Shown one piece after another: positions 1 through 5,019 of a DNA stretch of 5,019 nt (within the stretch, counting starts at the first letter, position 1; every line of letters begins with the position of its first letter). Source of the stretch: Bacilli bacterium. GTDB lineage: Bacteria; Bacillota_I; Bacilli_A; RFN20; UBA1709. The stretch spans positions 1-5,019 of the forward strand of contig JAQUTO010000065.1 in NCBI GenBank assembly GCA_028694305.1, in the 5' to 3' direction. The notes under the pieces were generated by a model, which searched no databases, was not told where the DNA came from, and was given only the letters and a program-made list of their open reading frames with translations. Position numbers and translations under genes: made by a program.

Positions 1-972
1 TGGAACACCGATATAGTGACAAGCATTATAAGCAGCTACTGCAATTTCTAAAGCATGCGGGTCAGCAAGACCAATATCTTCACTAGCAAAGCGAATTACT
101 CTTCTAGCAATATAAAGTGGATCTTCTCCGGCTTCCAGCATTCTGGCTAACCAGTAGATGCTTGCATCGGGGTCAGAATTTCTCATAGATTTATGGAGGG
201 CAGAGATTAGGTTATAATGTTCTTCCCCTTTTTTATCATATAATAAAGATTTGACTGAGGTTGATTGTTCAATGGTTTCATTGGTTACAATGATACTTCC
301 ATCTTTCTCTTCCCCATTTAAAATAACCATTTCTAGGGTAGAGAGGGCCATCCTAGCATCACCATTAGCAAAATTAGCAATTACTTCAAGATTATCATCA
401 CTAATAACTATTTTTTGATTACCAAAGCCTTTTTCACTCGTTAAAGCATGCTTTAATAAAGTGACTAGGTCGGCTGTTTGGAGTGACTTTAACACAAATA
501 CCTTGCAGCGAGAGAGCAAAGCTCCATTGACTTCAAAAGAAGGATTTTCAGTTGTCGCGCCGATTAAGATAATGCTGCCTTTTTCAACATAAGGCAAGAA
601 AGCATCTTGTTGGGCTTTATTAAAACGATGTATTTCATCAATAAAAAGAATAGTTTTTTCACCTAATTCATGATTAGCTTCGGCTTCTTCCATGACACCT
701 TTAATTTCTTTAATTCCACTAGTCACAGCCGAAAAGTCAATAAACTTGGCTTTTGTCTGAGTAGCGATGATTCGAGCTAAGGTAGTTTTGCCTACTCCCG
801 GTGGACCCCAAAAAATCATTGAGCAGACCCGGTCATTCTCAATCATTCTTCTTAAAACTTTACCTTCACCAACTAATTGTGATTGTCCGACAAACTCATC
901 TAAAGTTTGGGGACGTAAACGAGCTGCTAAAGGTTGCTCTATTTCATTTGTGAATAAGCTTGGTTGTTTCAT
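1..972 (-). CDS. rarA: Replication-associated recombination protein A (RarA/MgsA), AAA+ ATPase, 3' end beyond window
   Basis: This is a clamp-loader-like AAA+ ATPase that acts at stalled replication forks and gaps; the family (E. coli RarA/MgsA, yeast Mgs1, human WRNIP1) works with SSB and recombination proteins in the cytoplasm. The frame is open from an ATG at 972 to the left edge, giving 324 residues of a family usually about 420-440 long, so roughly 100 C-terminal residues are missing. Visible motifs, in order, are: PLAARLRP near residues 14-21, followed by the DEFVGQ segment; Walker A GPPGVGKT at 56-63; Walker B ILFIDEIHRF with Asp112-Glu113; sensor 1 GATTENPSF at about 138-146; and the ALLSR arginine-finger segment at 151-155. 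The C-terminal part carries SDPDASIYWLARML and RRVIRFASEDIGLADP, both typical of the RarA tetramerisation region. The start is supported by a GAGGAAG ribosome site at 977-983, four bases upstream. The gene is divergent from the rest of the window. Identification is secure. Confidence 0.96.
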   Translation of the reverse strand, partial: MKQPSLFTNEIEQPLAARLRPQTLDEFVGQSQLVGEGKVLRRMIENDRVCSMIFWGPPGVGKTTLARIIATQTKAKFIDFSAVTSGIKEIKGVMEEAEANHELGEKTILFIDEIHRFNKAQQDAFLPYVEKGSIILIGATTENPSFEVNGALLSRCKVFVLKSLQTADLVTLLKHALTSEKGFGNQKIVISDDNLEVIANFANGDARMALSTLEMVILNGEEKDGSIIVTNETIEQSTSVKSLLYDKKGEEHYNLISALHKSMRNSDPDASIYWLARMLEAGEDPLYIARRVIRFASEDIGLADPHALEIAVAAYNACHYIGVP

Positions 973-976
973 AATT

Positions 977-1018
977 CTTCCTCATTTATATTTTACTATA
1001 AAAGCCTGTTTTTGTTTA
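977..1018 (-). promoter_or_regulatory. Possible rarA promoter and ribosome binding site
   Basis: Read on the minus strand, TAAACA (1013-1018) and TAAAAT (990-995) are spaced by 17 bases and match four and five of six consensus positions respectively. The Shine-Dalgarno sequence GAGGAAG lies at 977-983, before the ATG at 972. The predicted transcript start would fall near 983, leaving almost no leader before the Shine-Dalgarno site. The true -10 may therefore be the TATAGT box at 995-1000, which lacks a good -35. The region is AT-rich, so chance matches are likely; the ribosome site is the firmer part. Confidence 0.35.
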
Positions 1019-1047
1019 CCCTTTTTATAGATATATCACAATAAGTT

Positions 1048-1072
1048 TGTTATAATCTTCTTGAAAAGAGAG
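1048..1072 (+). promoter_or_regulatory. Extended -10 promoter and ribosome site for the 1079 gene
   Basis: A perfect TATAAT at 1051-1056 is preceded by TG at 1048-1049, giving TGTTATAAT, an extended -10 element. Such promoters need little -35 contact, and none is convincing 17 bases upstream. Transcription should begin near 1063. A purine-rich AAAAGAGAG (1064-1072) follows and can serve as the Shine-Dalgarno site for the ATG at 1079, six bases away. A TTG codon at 1061 in the same frame lies at or before the predicted transcript start and has no ribosome site, which decides in favour of the ATG. Confidence 0.65.
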
Positions 1073-1078
1073 CAAATA

Positions 1079-1828
1079 ATGGGAAGTAATATAGAAGAAG
1101 AACTCCAAAACCCAAAAGGAAGTAGTATTACAACTCAACAACCAATTCCTGAATATTACACTGACGACTCTTTAAAGAAGAGTAGTAAGCTCAAAGTAGG
1201 AACTACAGTTGGTGGAGTTGTGGCCACTACCATTTTAGGAGTGTCATTACTTTCTAACACTGTGACTTCACCCACCATTGAACAAGCCAAGTTACAAGTT
1301 GCAACAGATTTAGTTACTTATGATATTGATATTTATAATCCAGATTCTGTTGCCTTAACTTTGCAGATTTCAAATAGTTACTACCAAGAAGTAATTTCCT
1401 GTGATTCAAACCATTTGATTGGGTATTTTACTTCTTTAGAACCCGAAACCTTTTATACTATTAGTGTGCGGGGTTCAGTTGGTTATGGTGATAAAGCTTT
1501 CTTCACTGAACAGTTTAAAACTAAAGCAAATGGAGAAGAAAGCACCATAGAACCTTTATTTGTCTTAAGGGAGTTAGGAAATTATACCTATAAACTTGAT
1601 ATTTTGGATTTAGATGGGTATTATTCTGATTATCAGTGTTACTTAACTGATTATGCTTATACAAAAAAAGAGTTAGAAATCAGTGATCATACTATTCAAG
1701 TTAATGAAACACCTGGAATCTATACTTTAGATGTCATAGTTACAACCAAATTACCGAGTGACTTAAAGCAAGGTATAACCACCAAAACAATTTATACAAG
1801 TGAGATTACAATTAAGGAGAGTGAGTAA
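1079..1828 (+). CDS. Single-span membrane protein with fibronectin-III-like outer domain, function unknown
   Basis: I do not recognise this 249-residue protein. It has a polar N-terminal tail (residues 1-38), a basic patch KKSSKLK (33-39), one hydrophobic Gly/Val/Thr-rich segment at about 40-59, and a long hydrophilic C-terminal part. The positive patch before the segment predicts an inside N-terminus with the bulk outside the cell. Residues about 64-149 look like a fibronectin type III fold: alternating beta strands, then SLEPETFYTISVRG at 119-132 (the Leu-x-Pro-x-Thr-x-Tyr pattern before strand F) and a closing FFTEQFKTK at 141-149. Residues 158-245 are also strand-rich and may be a second, diverged beta-sandwich. 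No catalytic motif is visible. The frame could open at a TTG at 1061, but the ATG at 1079 fits the promoter and ribosome site better. The stop lies one base before the MscS gene, so a shared transcript and coupled translation are likely. The domain call is pattern-based. Confidence 0.8.
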   Translation: MGSNIEEELQNPKGSSITTQQPIPEYYTDDSLKKSSKLKVGTTVGGVVATTILGVSLLSNTVTSPTIEQAKLQVATDLVTYDIDIYNPDSVALTLQISNSYYQEVISCDSNHLIGYFTSLEPETFYTISVRGSVGYGDKAFFTEQFKTKANGEESTIEPLFVLRELGNYTYKLDILDLDGYYSDYQCYLTDYAYTKKELEISDHTIQVNETPGIYTLDVIVTTKLPSDLKQGITTKTIYTSEITIKESE

Positions 1829-1829
1829 A

Positions 1830-2897
1830 ATGAAAAAAACTGCAGATATTAAAAAAGACATTCAAACTACCAATGAAAAAGCCCGCAAGAAAATCAAAGC
1901 TTTCTTTGCATTAAAGATGACCGCGATTATTTGTTCCATTTTATTCATCATTTTAGTTTTATTCTCAACTTATATTTTAGGCGAAGATAACATATTGGCT
2001 TCAACCATTGGCGATATTAATACCATTTGGAAGAGTTTTGTGGATATTCTTCCTGAATTATTACGGTCAATCTTCACCATTATTATCTTTATGGCTATTT
2101 CTAAGATTATTCGGATGATATTAGCCGCTATTTTCAAGAAGGTCAAAAACAAGAAACAATCAGTGGGGAACTTAGTTGATAGTGGAGTTAAGTATATCTT
2201 TGGTATTATTATCATCTTTAGAGTTCTCTCAATTTGGGGTGTCGATACTGCCACATTACTGGCCAGTGCGGGAATTTTGGGTATTGTAGTTGGTCTTGGT
2301 GCCCAAAGTTTAATTTCTGATATTTTAAATGGTTTATTTATTGTCTTTGAAAAGACTTTCCAAATTGGTGATATTATTGTGGTTGATGGTTTTAGAGGAA
2401 CAGTGTCTGAAATCGGAATTCGCAATACTAAATTAGTGGATGCTGGGGGAGATATTAAAGTCATCTCTAACTCCGATGTTAGAACTATTATTAATATGAC
2501 AAAGAACAATTCGATTGCTATTTGTGATATTGGAATTGATTATGGCGAATCAATTGAAAGAGTTGAAGCTGCTATTGCAAAAGAGTTACCAGCCATCACT
2601 AAGAAGATTCCAGGCATCATTGAAGGACCTTTCTATAAAGGCGTTTCTGAGATTGGAGAATATGAAATTGTCTTAAAGTTTATTGCTAAATGCAAAGAAA
2701 CTGATCGTTTCCAAGTAACTCGGGACTTAAACCGGGAATTTATCTTAATGTTTAAGCGTAACAATATTAAGATGTCTTATCCACAAGTGGTGGTTAATCA
2801 ACCTACCATTTATCCGGAGGATAAAGGCAACGCTAAAAAGGCCCAAGCCTTCGTTGATCAACAAAAAGAAGTAAGCAAAGAAGTTAACGATAAATAA
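1830..2897 (+). CDS. Small-conductance mechanosensitive channel (MscS family)
   Basis: This 355-residue integral membrane protein belongs to the MscS family, whose homoheptamers open under membrane tension to release solutes during hypo-osmotic shock. Residues 1-27 are a charged cytoplasmic tail. Membrane segments lie at about 28-50, 78-100 and 118-136, and the pore-lining helix follows at about 139-165, with small residues in ASAGILGIVVGLGAQSL. The next part, NGLFIVFEKTFQIGDIIVV (167-185), is the hallmark entry into the beta domain, and FRGTVSEIGIRNT (188-200) is the conserved beta strand set. A C-terminal alpha/beta cage follows, then a charged Lys/Gln/Glu-rich tail (about 330-355). The size suits the YkuT/YnaI-like short type. 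The ATG at 1830 is chosen because AAGGAG sits at 1814-1819 inside the end of the previous gene; an in-frame GTG at 1800 would place the family start too early. The one-base gap to the upstream gene indicates an operon and probable translational coupling. The protein is not specific enough for a firm symbol. Confidence 0.95.
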   Translation: MKKTADIKKDIQTTNEKARKKIKAFFALKMTAIICSILFIILVLFSTYILGEDNILASTIGDINTIWKSFVDILPELLRSIFTIIIFMAISKIIRMILAAIFKKVKNKKQSVGNLVDSGVKYIFGIIIIFRVLSIWGVDTATLLASAGILGIVVGLGAQSLISDILNGLFIVFEKTFQIGDIIVVDGFRGTVSEIGIRNTKLVDAGGDIKVISNSDVRTIINMTKNNSIAICDIGIDYGESIERVEAAIAKELPAITKKIPGIIEGPFYKGVSEIGEYEIVLKFIAKCKETDRFQVTRDLNREFILMFKRNNIKMSYPQVVVNQPTIYPEDKGNAKKAQAFVDQQKEVSKEVNDK

Positions 2898-2932
2898 AAA
2901 GTTTACCAAAAATTCACATTCATAACAAAATA

Positions 2933-2974
2933 ATGACACAATCAGGTTCTATACTTATCTCGAAAGCTGGTGAT
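2933..2974 (+). promoter_or_regulatory. Weak promoter candidate and ribosome site before the protease gene
   Basis: The 80-base gap between the channel gene and the protease gene shows no terminator hairpin, so read-through from upstream is possible. A TATACT (2950-2955) resembles a -10 box, and ATGACA (2933-2938) resembles a -35 box, but they are only 11 bases apart and cannot work together in the usual way. The ribosome site is clearer: GGTGAT at 2969-2974 matches the 3' part of the full anti-16S complement and lies three bases before the ATG at 2978. This supports that start over the in-frame ATG at 2933, which would put 15 polar residues in front of the signal peptide. Confidence 0.35.
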
Positions 2975-2977
2975 TTT

Positions 2978-4021
2978 ATGAAATTAAAAAAACTATGTGC
3001 TTTGTTGCTTGCAACCTCTTTATTGACTGGTTGTGGCGCTCTTGATTATTTAACAACCTCATCGTCATCGACCAGTGCGGTTACTAGCGAAGTCAGCAGT
3101 GTAGTATCTTCTAGTTCCACCTCAACAATCGTCAATAACTTTGATAATGAGCAAACAAGTTCTACTTATACCATTACTTTTAATGATAATAATGGTGGTG
3201 TAACAACTACTAGCGTTAATGCTGGAAGTAGTGTCTCTGAGCCAAGCGACCCAACCAAGACAAATTATGTCTTTAATTATTGGGCTACTGATTCAAGTTT
3301 AACTACACCATATGACTTTAATGATGCGGTCACAATTGATACAACACTTTATGCTAAGTATTATTTGGATTATGCCACTGTGGTTAATGAGATAACGGCG
3401 GAGAAAATCAAATCTAATGTGACAATCTATACAACTAGCAGTGGGTTTAGAACTTCTTCTTCCTCGCAAGGGAGTGGCGTTATCTTCTATGAAACAAGTC
3501 GCTATTATTATGCTTTAACTAATAACCACGTAACTGAAGCTAGTACGGGAAGTTATATGACGACTTACCGGGTTGAGGACTATGAAGGCACAACTTATAA
3601 TGGTTCATTAATCTATGAATCAAGTGATTATGATTTAGCTGTTGTGGCTTTTGCTAAGAGTAGAGTGGTTGATTTAACTATTGCTGCTTTAGCAACAACT
3701 GATCCTAGTGTTGAAGAAGAAATCATTGCGGTAGGTCAACCAGAAGGACAATTAAATGCCATTACATTTGGTAAGGTCTTAGAGTATTCTACTTTAACTT
3801 TAGATGATTCTACTTCATCTAGTAATGTTACTTTCGATGTCATTAAACATAGTGCACCATTAGACCATGGTTCTAGCGGTGGTGCTTTATATAACACAAA
3901 TCTTGAATTAGTTGGGATTAACTATGCTGGAGCAACCGATACTGATGGAAGTTATCTTTATGGCGGTGCAATTCCAATTAATAAGATAAATGAGTTCTTA
4001 AATAACTATTTCTGGAACTAA
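2978..4021 (+). CDS. Surface lipoprotein: Listeria-Bacteroides repeat plus trypsin-like (S1/DegP-type) serine protease
   Basis: This 347-residue protein is predicted to be an outward-facing lipid-anchored protease. Residues 1-18 form a signal peptide with a KLKK basic end and a hydrophobic core, ending in the lipobox LTGC, so Cys19 should be lipidated. A Ser/Thr-rich stalk follows at 28-53. Residues about 64-128 form one Listeria-Bacteroides (InlB B, Flg_new) repeat: it starts YTITFNDNNGG, continues with a proline-containing PSDPTKTNYVFNYW, and ends in TLYAKY. The rest is a chymotrypsin-fold protease. GSGVIF is at 166-170 and just before it, His184 sits in TNNHV, Asp219 in SDYDLAVV and Ser300 in HGSSGGAL, so the triad is complete. 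VGQPEGQ (252-258) is the family's middle-barrel motif. The chain stops soon after GAIPINKI with no PDZ domain, unlike HtrA/DegP. Substrate is unknown; the repeat may bind cell wall or partner proteins. It follows the channel gene and is closed by a terminator that overlaps its stop codon. Confidence 0.92.
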   Translation: MKLKKLCALLLATSLLTGCGALDYLTTSSSSTSAVTSEVSSVVSSSSTSTIVNNFDNEQTSSTYTITFNDNNGGVTTTSVNAGSSVSEPSDPTKTNYVFNYWATDSSLTTPYDFNDAVTIDTTLYAKYYLDYATVVNEITAEKIKSNVTIYTTSSGFRTSSSSQGSGVIFYETSRYYYALTNNHVTEASTGSYMTTYRVEDYEGTTYNGSLIYESSDYDLAVVAFAKSRVVDLTIAALATTDPSVEEEIIAVGQPEGQLNAITFGKVLEYSTLTLDDSTSSSNVTFDVIKHSAPLDHGSSGGALYNTNLELVGINYAGATDTDGSYLYGGAIPINKINEFLNNYFWN

Positions 4022-4043
4022 AAGCCCTAATAAGGCTTTTTTT
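4020..4043 (+). terminator. Intrinsic terminator after the protease gene
   Basis: The stem AAAAGCC (4020-4026) pairs perfectly with GGCTTTT (4034-4040) around a 7-base loop. The 3' arm runs into a tract of seven T residues (4037-4043). The hairpin begins inside the TAA stop codon of the protease gene. It is short but classical in form, and it separates the rightward envelope genes from the exporter unit that follows. Confidence 0.85.
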
Positions 4044-4044
4044 G

Positions 4045-4073
4045 TTTATTGTTATCCTCTTTTTAGTTATAAT
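4045..4073 (+). promoter_or_regulatory. Promoter of the ABC exporter unit
   Basis: A perfect TATAAT lies at 4068-4073. A weak -35 match, TTTATT (4045-4050), stands 17 bases upstream. There is no TG extension. The position directly behind a terminator and before a new rightward gene supports use as a promoter. Transcription would begin near 4080, giving a leader of about 90 bases ahead of the ATG at 4172. Confidence 0.6.
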
Positions 4074-4080
4074 TATCTTT

Positions 4081-4107
4081 ATGCAACTGATAGTTGCCAC
4101 CTTGTAA
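4081..4107 (+). CDS. Possible 8-residue leader peptide (MQLIVATL)
   Basis: An ATG at 4081 opens an eight-codon frame, MQLIVATL, ending at TAA 4105-4107. It has no ribosome site, but the ATG lies almost exactly at the predicted transcript start, so leaderless translation could occur. The frame runs through the whole 5' arm of the leader hairpin and stops inside its loop. A ribosome on it would unfold that arm, as in leader-peptide attenuation of drug-resistance genes. A short frame like this easily arises by chance, so the call is tentative. Confidence 0.22.
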   Translation: MQLIVATL

Positions 4108-4157
4108 AGTAGAAGTGGTAGAACTATCAGCTTTGTTTCTTTACAATTACTGGTATT

Positions 4158-4165
4158 AGGGGGGG
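4158..4165 (+). promoter_or_regulatory. Unusual G-run ribosome binding site
   Basis: The sequence AGGGGGGG lies six bases before the ATG at 4172 and is the only Shine-Dalgarno-like element there. It can pair with the CCUCC core of 16S rRNA only with a G-U pair or a mismatch. The seven-G homopolymer is striking in such AT-rich surroundings. It supports the ATG at 4172 as the start. Confidence 0.6.
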
Positions 4166-4171
4166 CGAACA

Positions 4172-5019
4172 ATGAAAGATTTAAAAGCAATTGTGGCTTC
4201 GATTAAGTATGTTTATAATGAAGCCAAGAATTATTCCAAATCATATATCGGAAAAGTCGTTGTTTATTGTATTCTATCGATTGTTGCACCATTGTTACTT
4301 TTACTATTACCAACAATTTGCGTTTACTATATCTCAACTCAAGGGGATTTCATTACCTTTGTATTAGTTTTAAGTGGAGTCTTTGCTGGTTATATCACTT
4401 GTCTCTCAATCTCGACATATTTAGAGCAGATGATTACCTGGGACAATACTTTTGTGCGATTAAAACGCTTCTTTAGAAAGATTTATGAAAAGTGTGTTGA
4501 ATGCGATTATAAGTTTTATGAAGCAAGTAATGCCAAAGAAGAAAGACTGAAAGCTGAAGAGGCTTTATACTCCAACTGGAGAGGCGTCGAACTCATCATG
4601 AAAACAACACCAAAGTTTTTTATTGATGGAATATCATTATTAATCTTTGTGGCTTCTAGTACCGTTGTTTCTTACCAAGTTTTATTGATTCTTTTAGGCA
4701 TGATAATTGTTTTCCTAATTATAGAGAAGTATGCAGTCCCAGCCTTTATCAAAGCTAAGGCTAATTTAACCACTCATTACAATAAGGAAAGATATATCTA
4801 TAAGTCTAGTAAGAATGAATTAAAGGGTAAAGACATCCGAAACTATAGATTAGCCAACTTATTAGATACTGCTATGAATAAGCAGTTTACTTTGTATGCG
4901 AAATATGCGCGGATTCAAAGTGTAGTCTTAGTCTTACCAAATCTCTCCAATACTATCTTTGGGTTCTTCCGCGATTTAGTAGCTTATACTTTACTCACAA
5001 CCGCGGTTATTAATGGTTC
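4172..5019 (+). CDS. ABC exporter, transmembrane domain (permease/ATPase fusion likely), 3' end beyond window
   Basis: The visible 282 residues form the N-terminal membrane domain of an ABC exporter (type 1 fold). Hydrophobic segments are at about 28-52, 59-82, 147-167, 168-187 and 248-280. Between the second and third segments, a long charged, helical stretch (about 88-146) fits the cytoplasmic extensions of TM2 and TM3. Residues 204-246, with KGKDIRNYRLANLLD at 218-232, match the intracellular loop before TM5, which contacts the ATPase in lantibiotic- and peptide-type exporters, where a GKDIR-Y motif recurs. TM6 is probably cut and any ATPase domain lies past the right edge, so Walker motifs are not visible. 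The start is an ATG with a G-rich ribosome site, led by its own promoter and a structured leader. The substrate cannot be told; a peptide or drug is common for this group. Frame and family are fairly sure, and the fusion with an ATPase is inferred. Confidence 0.85.
   Translation, partial: MKDLKAIVASIKYVYNEAKNYSKSYIGKVVVYCILSIVAPLLLLLLPTICVYYISTQGDFITFVLVLSGVFAGYITCLSISTYLEQMITWDNTFVRLKRFFRKIYEKCVECDYKFYEASNAKEERLKAEEALYSNWRGVELIMKTTPKFFIDGISLLIFVASSTVVSYQVLLILLGMIIVFLIIEKYAVPAFIKAKANLTTHYNKERYIYKSSKNELKGKDIRNYRLANLLDTAMNKQFTLYAKYARIQSVVLVLPNLSNTIFGFFRDLVAYTLLTTAVING

Larger units (their letters stand above)
4080..4171 (+). promoter_or_regulatory. Structured 5' leader of the ABC exporter, putative cis-regulatory RNA
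   Basis: The leader can fold into a hairpin in which 4087-4095 pairs with 4122-4130 (nine pairs) and 4097-4100 pairs with 4115-4118 (four pairs), with a small internal loop. The terminal loop (4101-4114) contains TTGTAAAG (4102-4109), an exact reverse complement of CTTTACAA at 4139-4146, so a pseudoknot or an alternative long-range pairing is possible. A separate palindrome, GCAACT-GAT-AGTTGC (4083-4097), uses the same 5' arm and would exclude the main stem. A U-rich stretch (4132-4142) follows the hairpin, so it could also act as a weak attenuator. I recognise no known riboswitch or T-box consensus. The pairings are read directly from the sequence; a regulatory role is inferred. Confidence 0.5.

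Noticed and set aside
767..1030. Plus-strand open frame of 87 codons opposite the rarA start
   Set aside because: It lies antisense to the Walker A part of rarA, whose protein motifs are unmistakable, and has no ribosome site or recognisable product.
1061..1078. TTG start at 1061 for the membrane-protein gene
   Set aside because: It sits five bases after the -10 box, at or before the expected transcript start, and has no ribosome site of its own.
1970..2509. Minus-strand open frame of 179 codons
   Set aside because: It lies fully antisense to the MscS gene. Its Ile/Pro/Ser-rich composition is what the reverse of a hydrophobic coding sequence gives.
2745..2939. Minus-strand open frame of 64 codons
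   Set aside because: It is antisense to the end of the MscS gene, with no supporting start site.
4080..4171. T-box or known riboswitch before the exporter
   Set aside because: No T-box TGGNACC segment or familiar riboswitch core could be seen; a covariance-model search would be needed to settle it.
3978..4190. Minus-strand open frame of 70 codons across the leader region
   Set aside because: It overlaps the terminator, promoter and leader of other genes, has low-complexity composition and no ribosome site.
4267..4476. Plus-strand open frame of 69 codons
   Set aside because: It is a shifted frame inside the ABC exporter gene, which stays open through the window edge with a coherent membrane domain.

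Overview
This is an AT-rich window with tight gene packing, TAA as the only stop codon used by the three genes whose end is visible, TGG for tryptophan, and Shine-Dalgarno-type start sites. A typical lipobox followed by a long serine/threonine linker, together with an MscS channel of the YkuT-like type, points to a low-GC Bacillota lineage. Erysipelotrichia or an uncultured gut Bacilli group seems most likely. That placement is inference from style, not from a phylogenetic marker.

Layout: positions 1-972 (minus strand) hold most of rarA (mgsA), the replication-associated AAA+ ATPase; its C-terminus lies beyond the left edge. A short divergent spacer (973-1078) carries a good extended -10 promoter pointing right. 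Positions 1079-1828 encode an unrecognised single-span membrane protein with a fibronectin-III-like outer domain. It is followed after one base by a small MscS-type mechanosensitive channel (1830-2897), so the two look translationally coupled. After an 80-base gap comes a lipoprotein (2978-4021) built from a lipobox, a Ser-rich stalk, one Listeria-Bacteroides (InlB B) repeat and a trypsin-like protease domain with a complete His-Asp-Ser triad. A compact intrinsic terminator closes this rightward set at 4020-4043. A new transcription unit then starts from a TATAAT box, runs through a structured leader of about 90 bases, and reads into the transmembrane domain of an ABC exporter (4172 to the right edge, incomplete).

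The genes from 1079 to 4021 share a cell-envelope theme: an anchored outer domain, a tension-gated channel and a surface protease. A joint role in envelope stress is plausible but unproven. The least explained part of the window is the leader at about 4080-4171. It holds a 13-bp hairpin, a loop that is perfectly complementary to sequence 30 bases downstream, a competing small palindrome, and an 8-codon reading frame starting where transcription should begin. This resembles the layout of attenuated leaders known upstream of drug/peptide ABC exporters.
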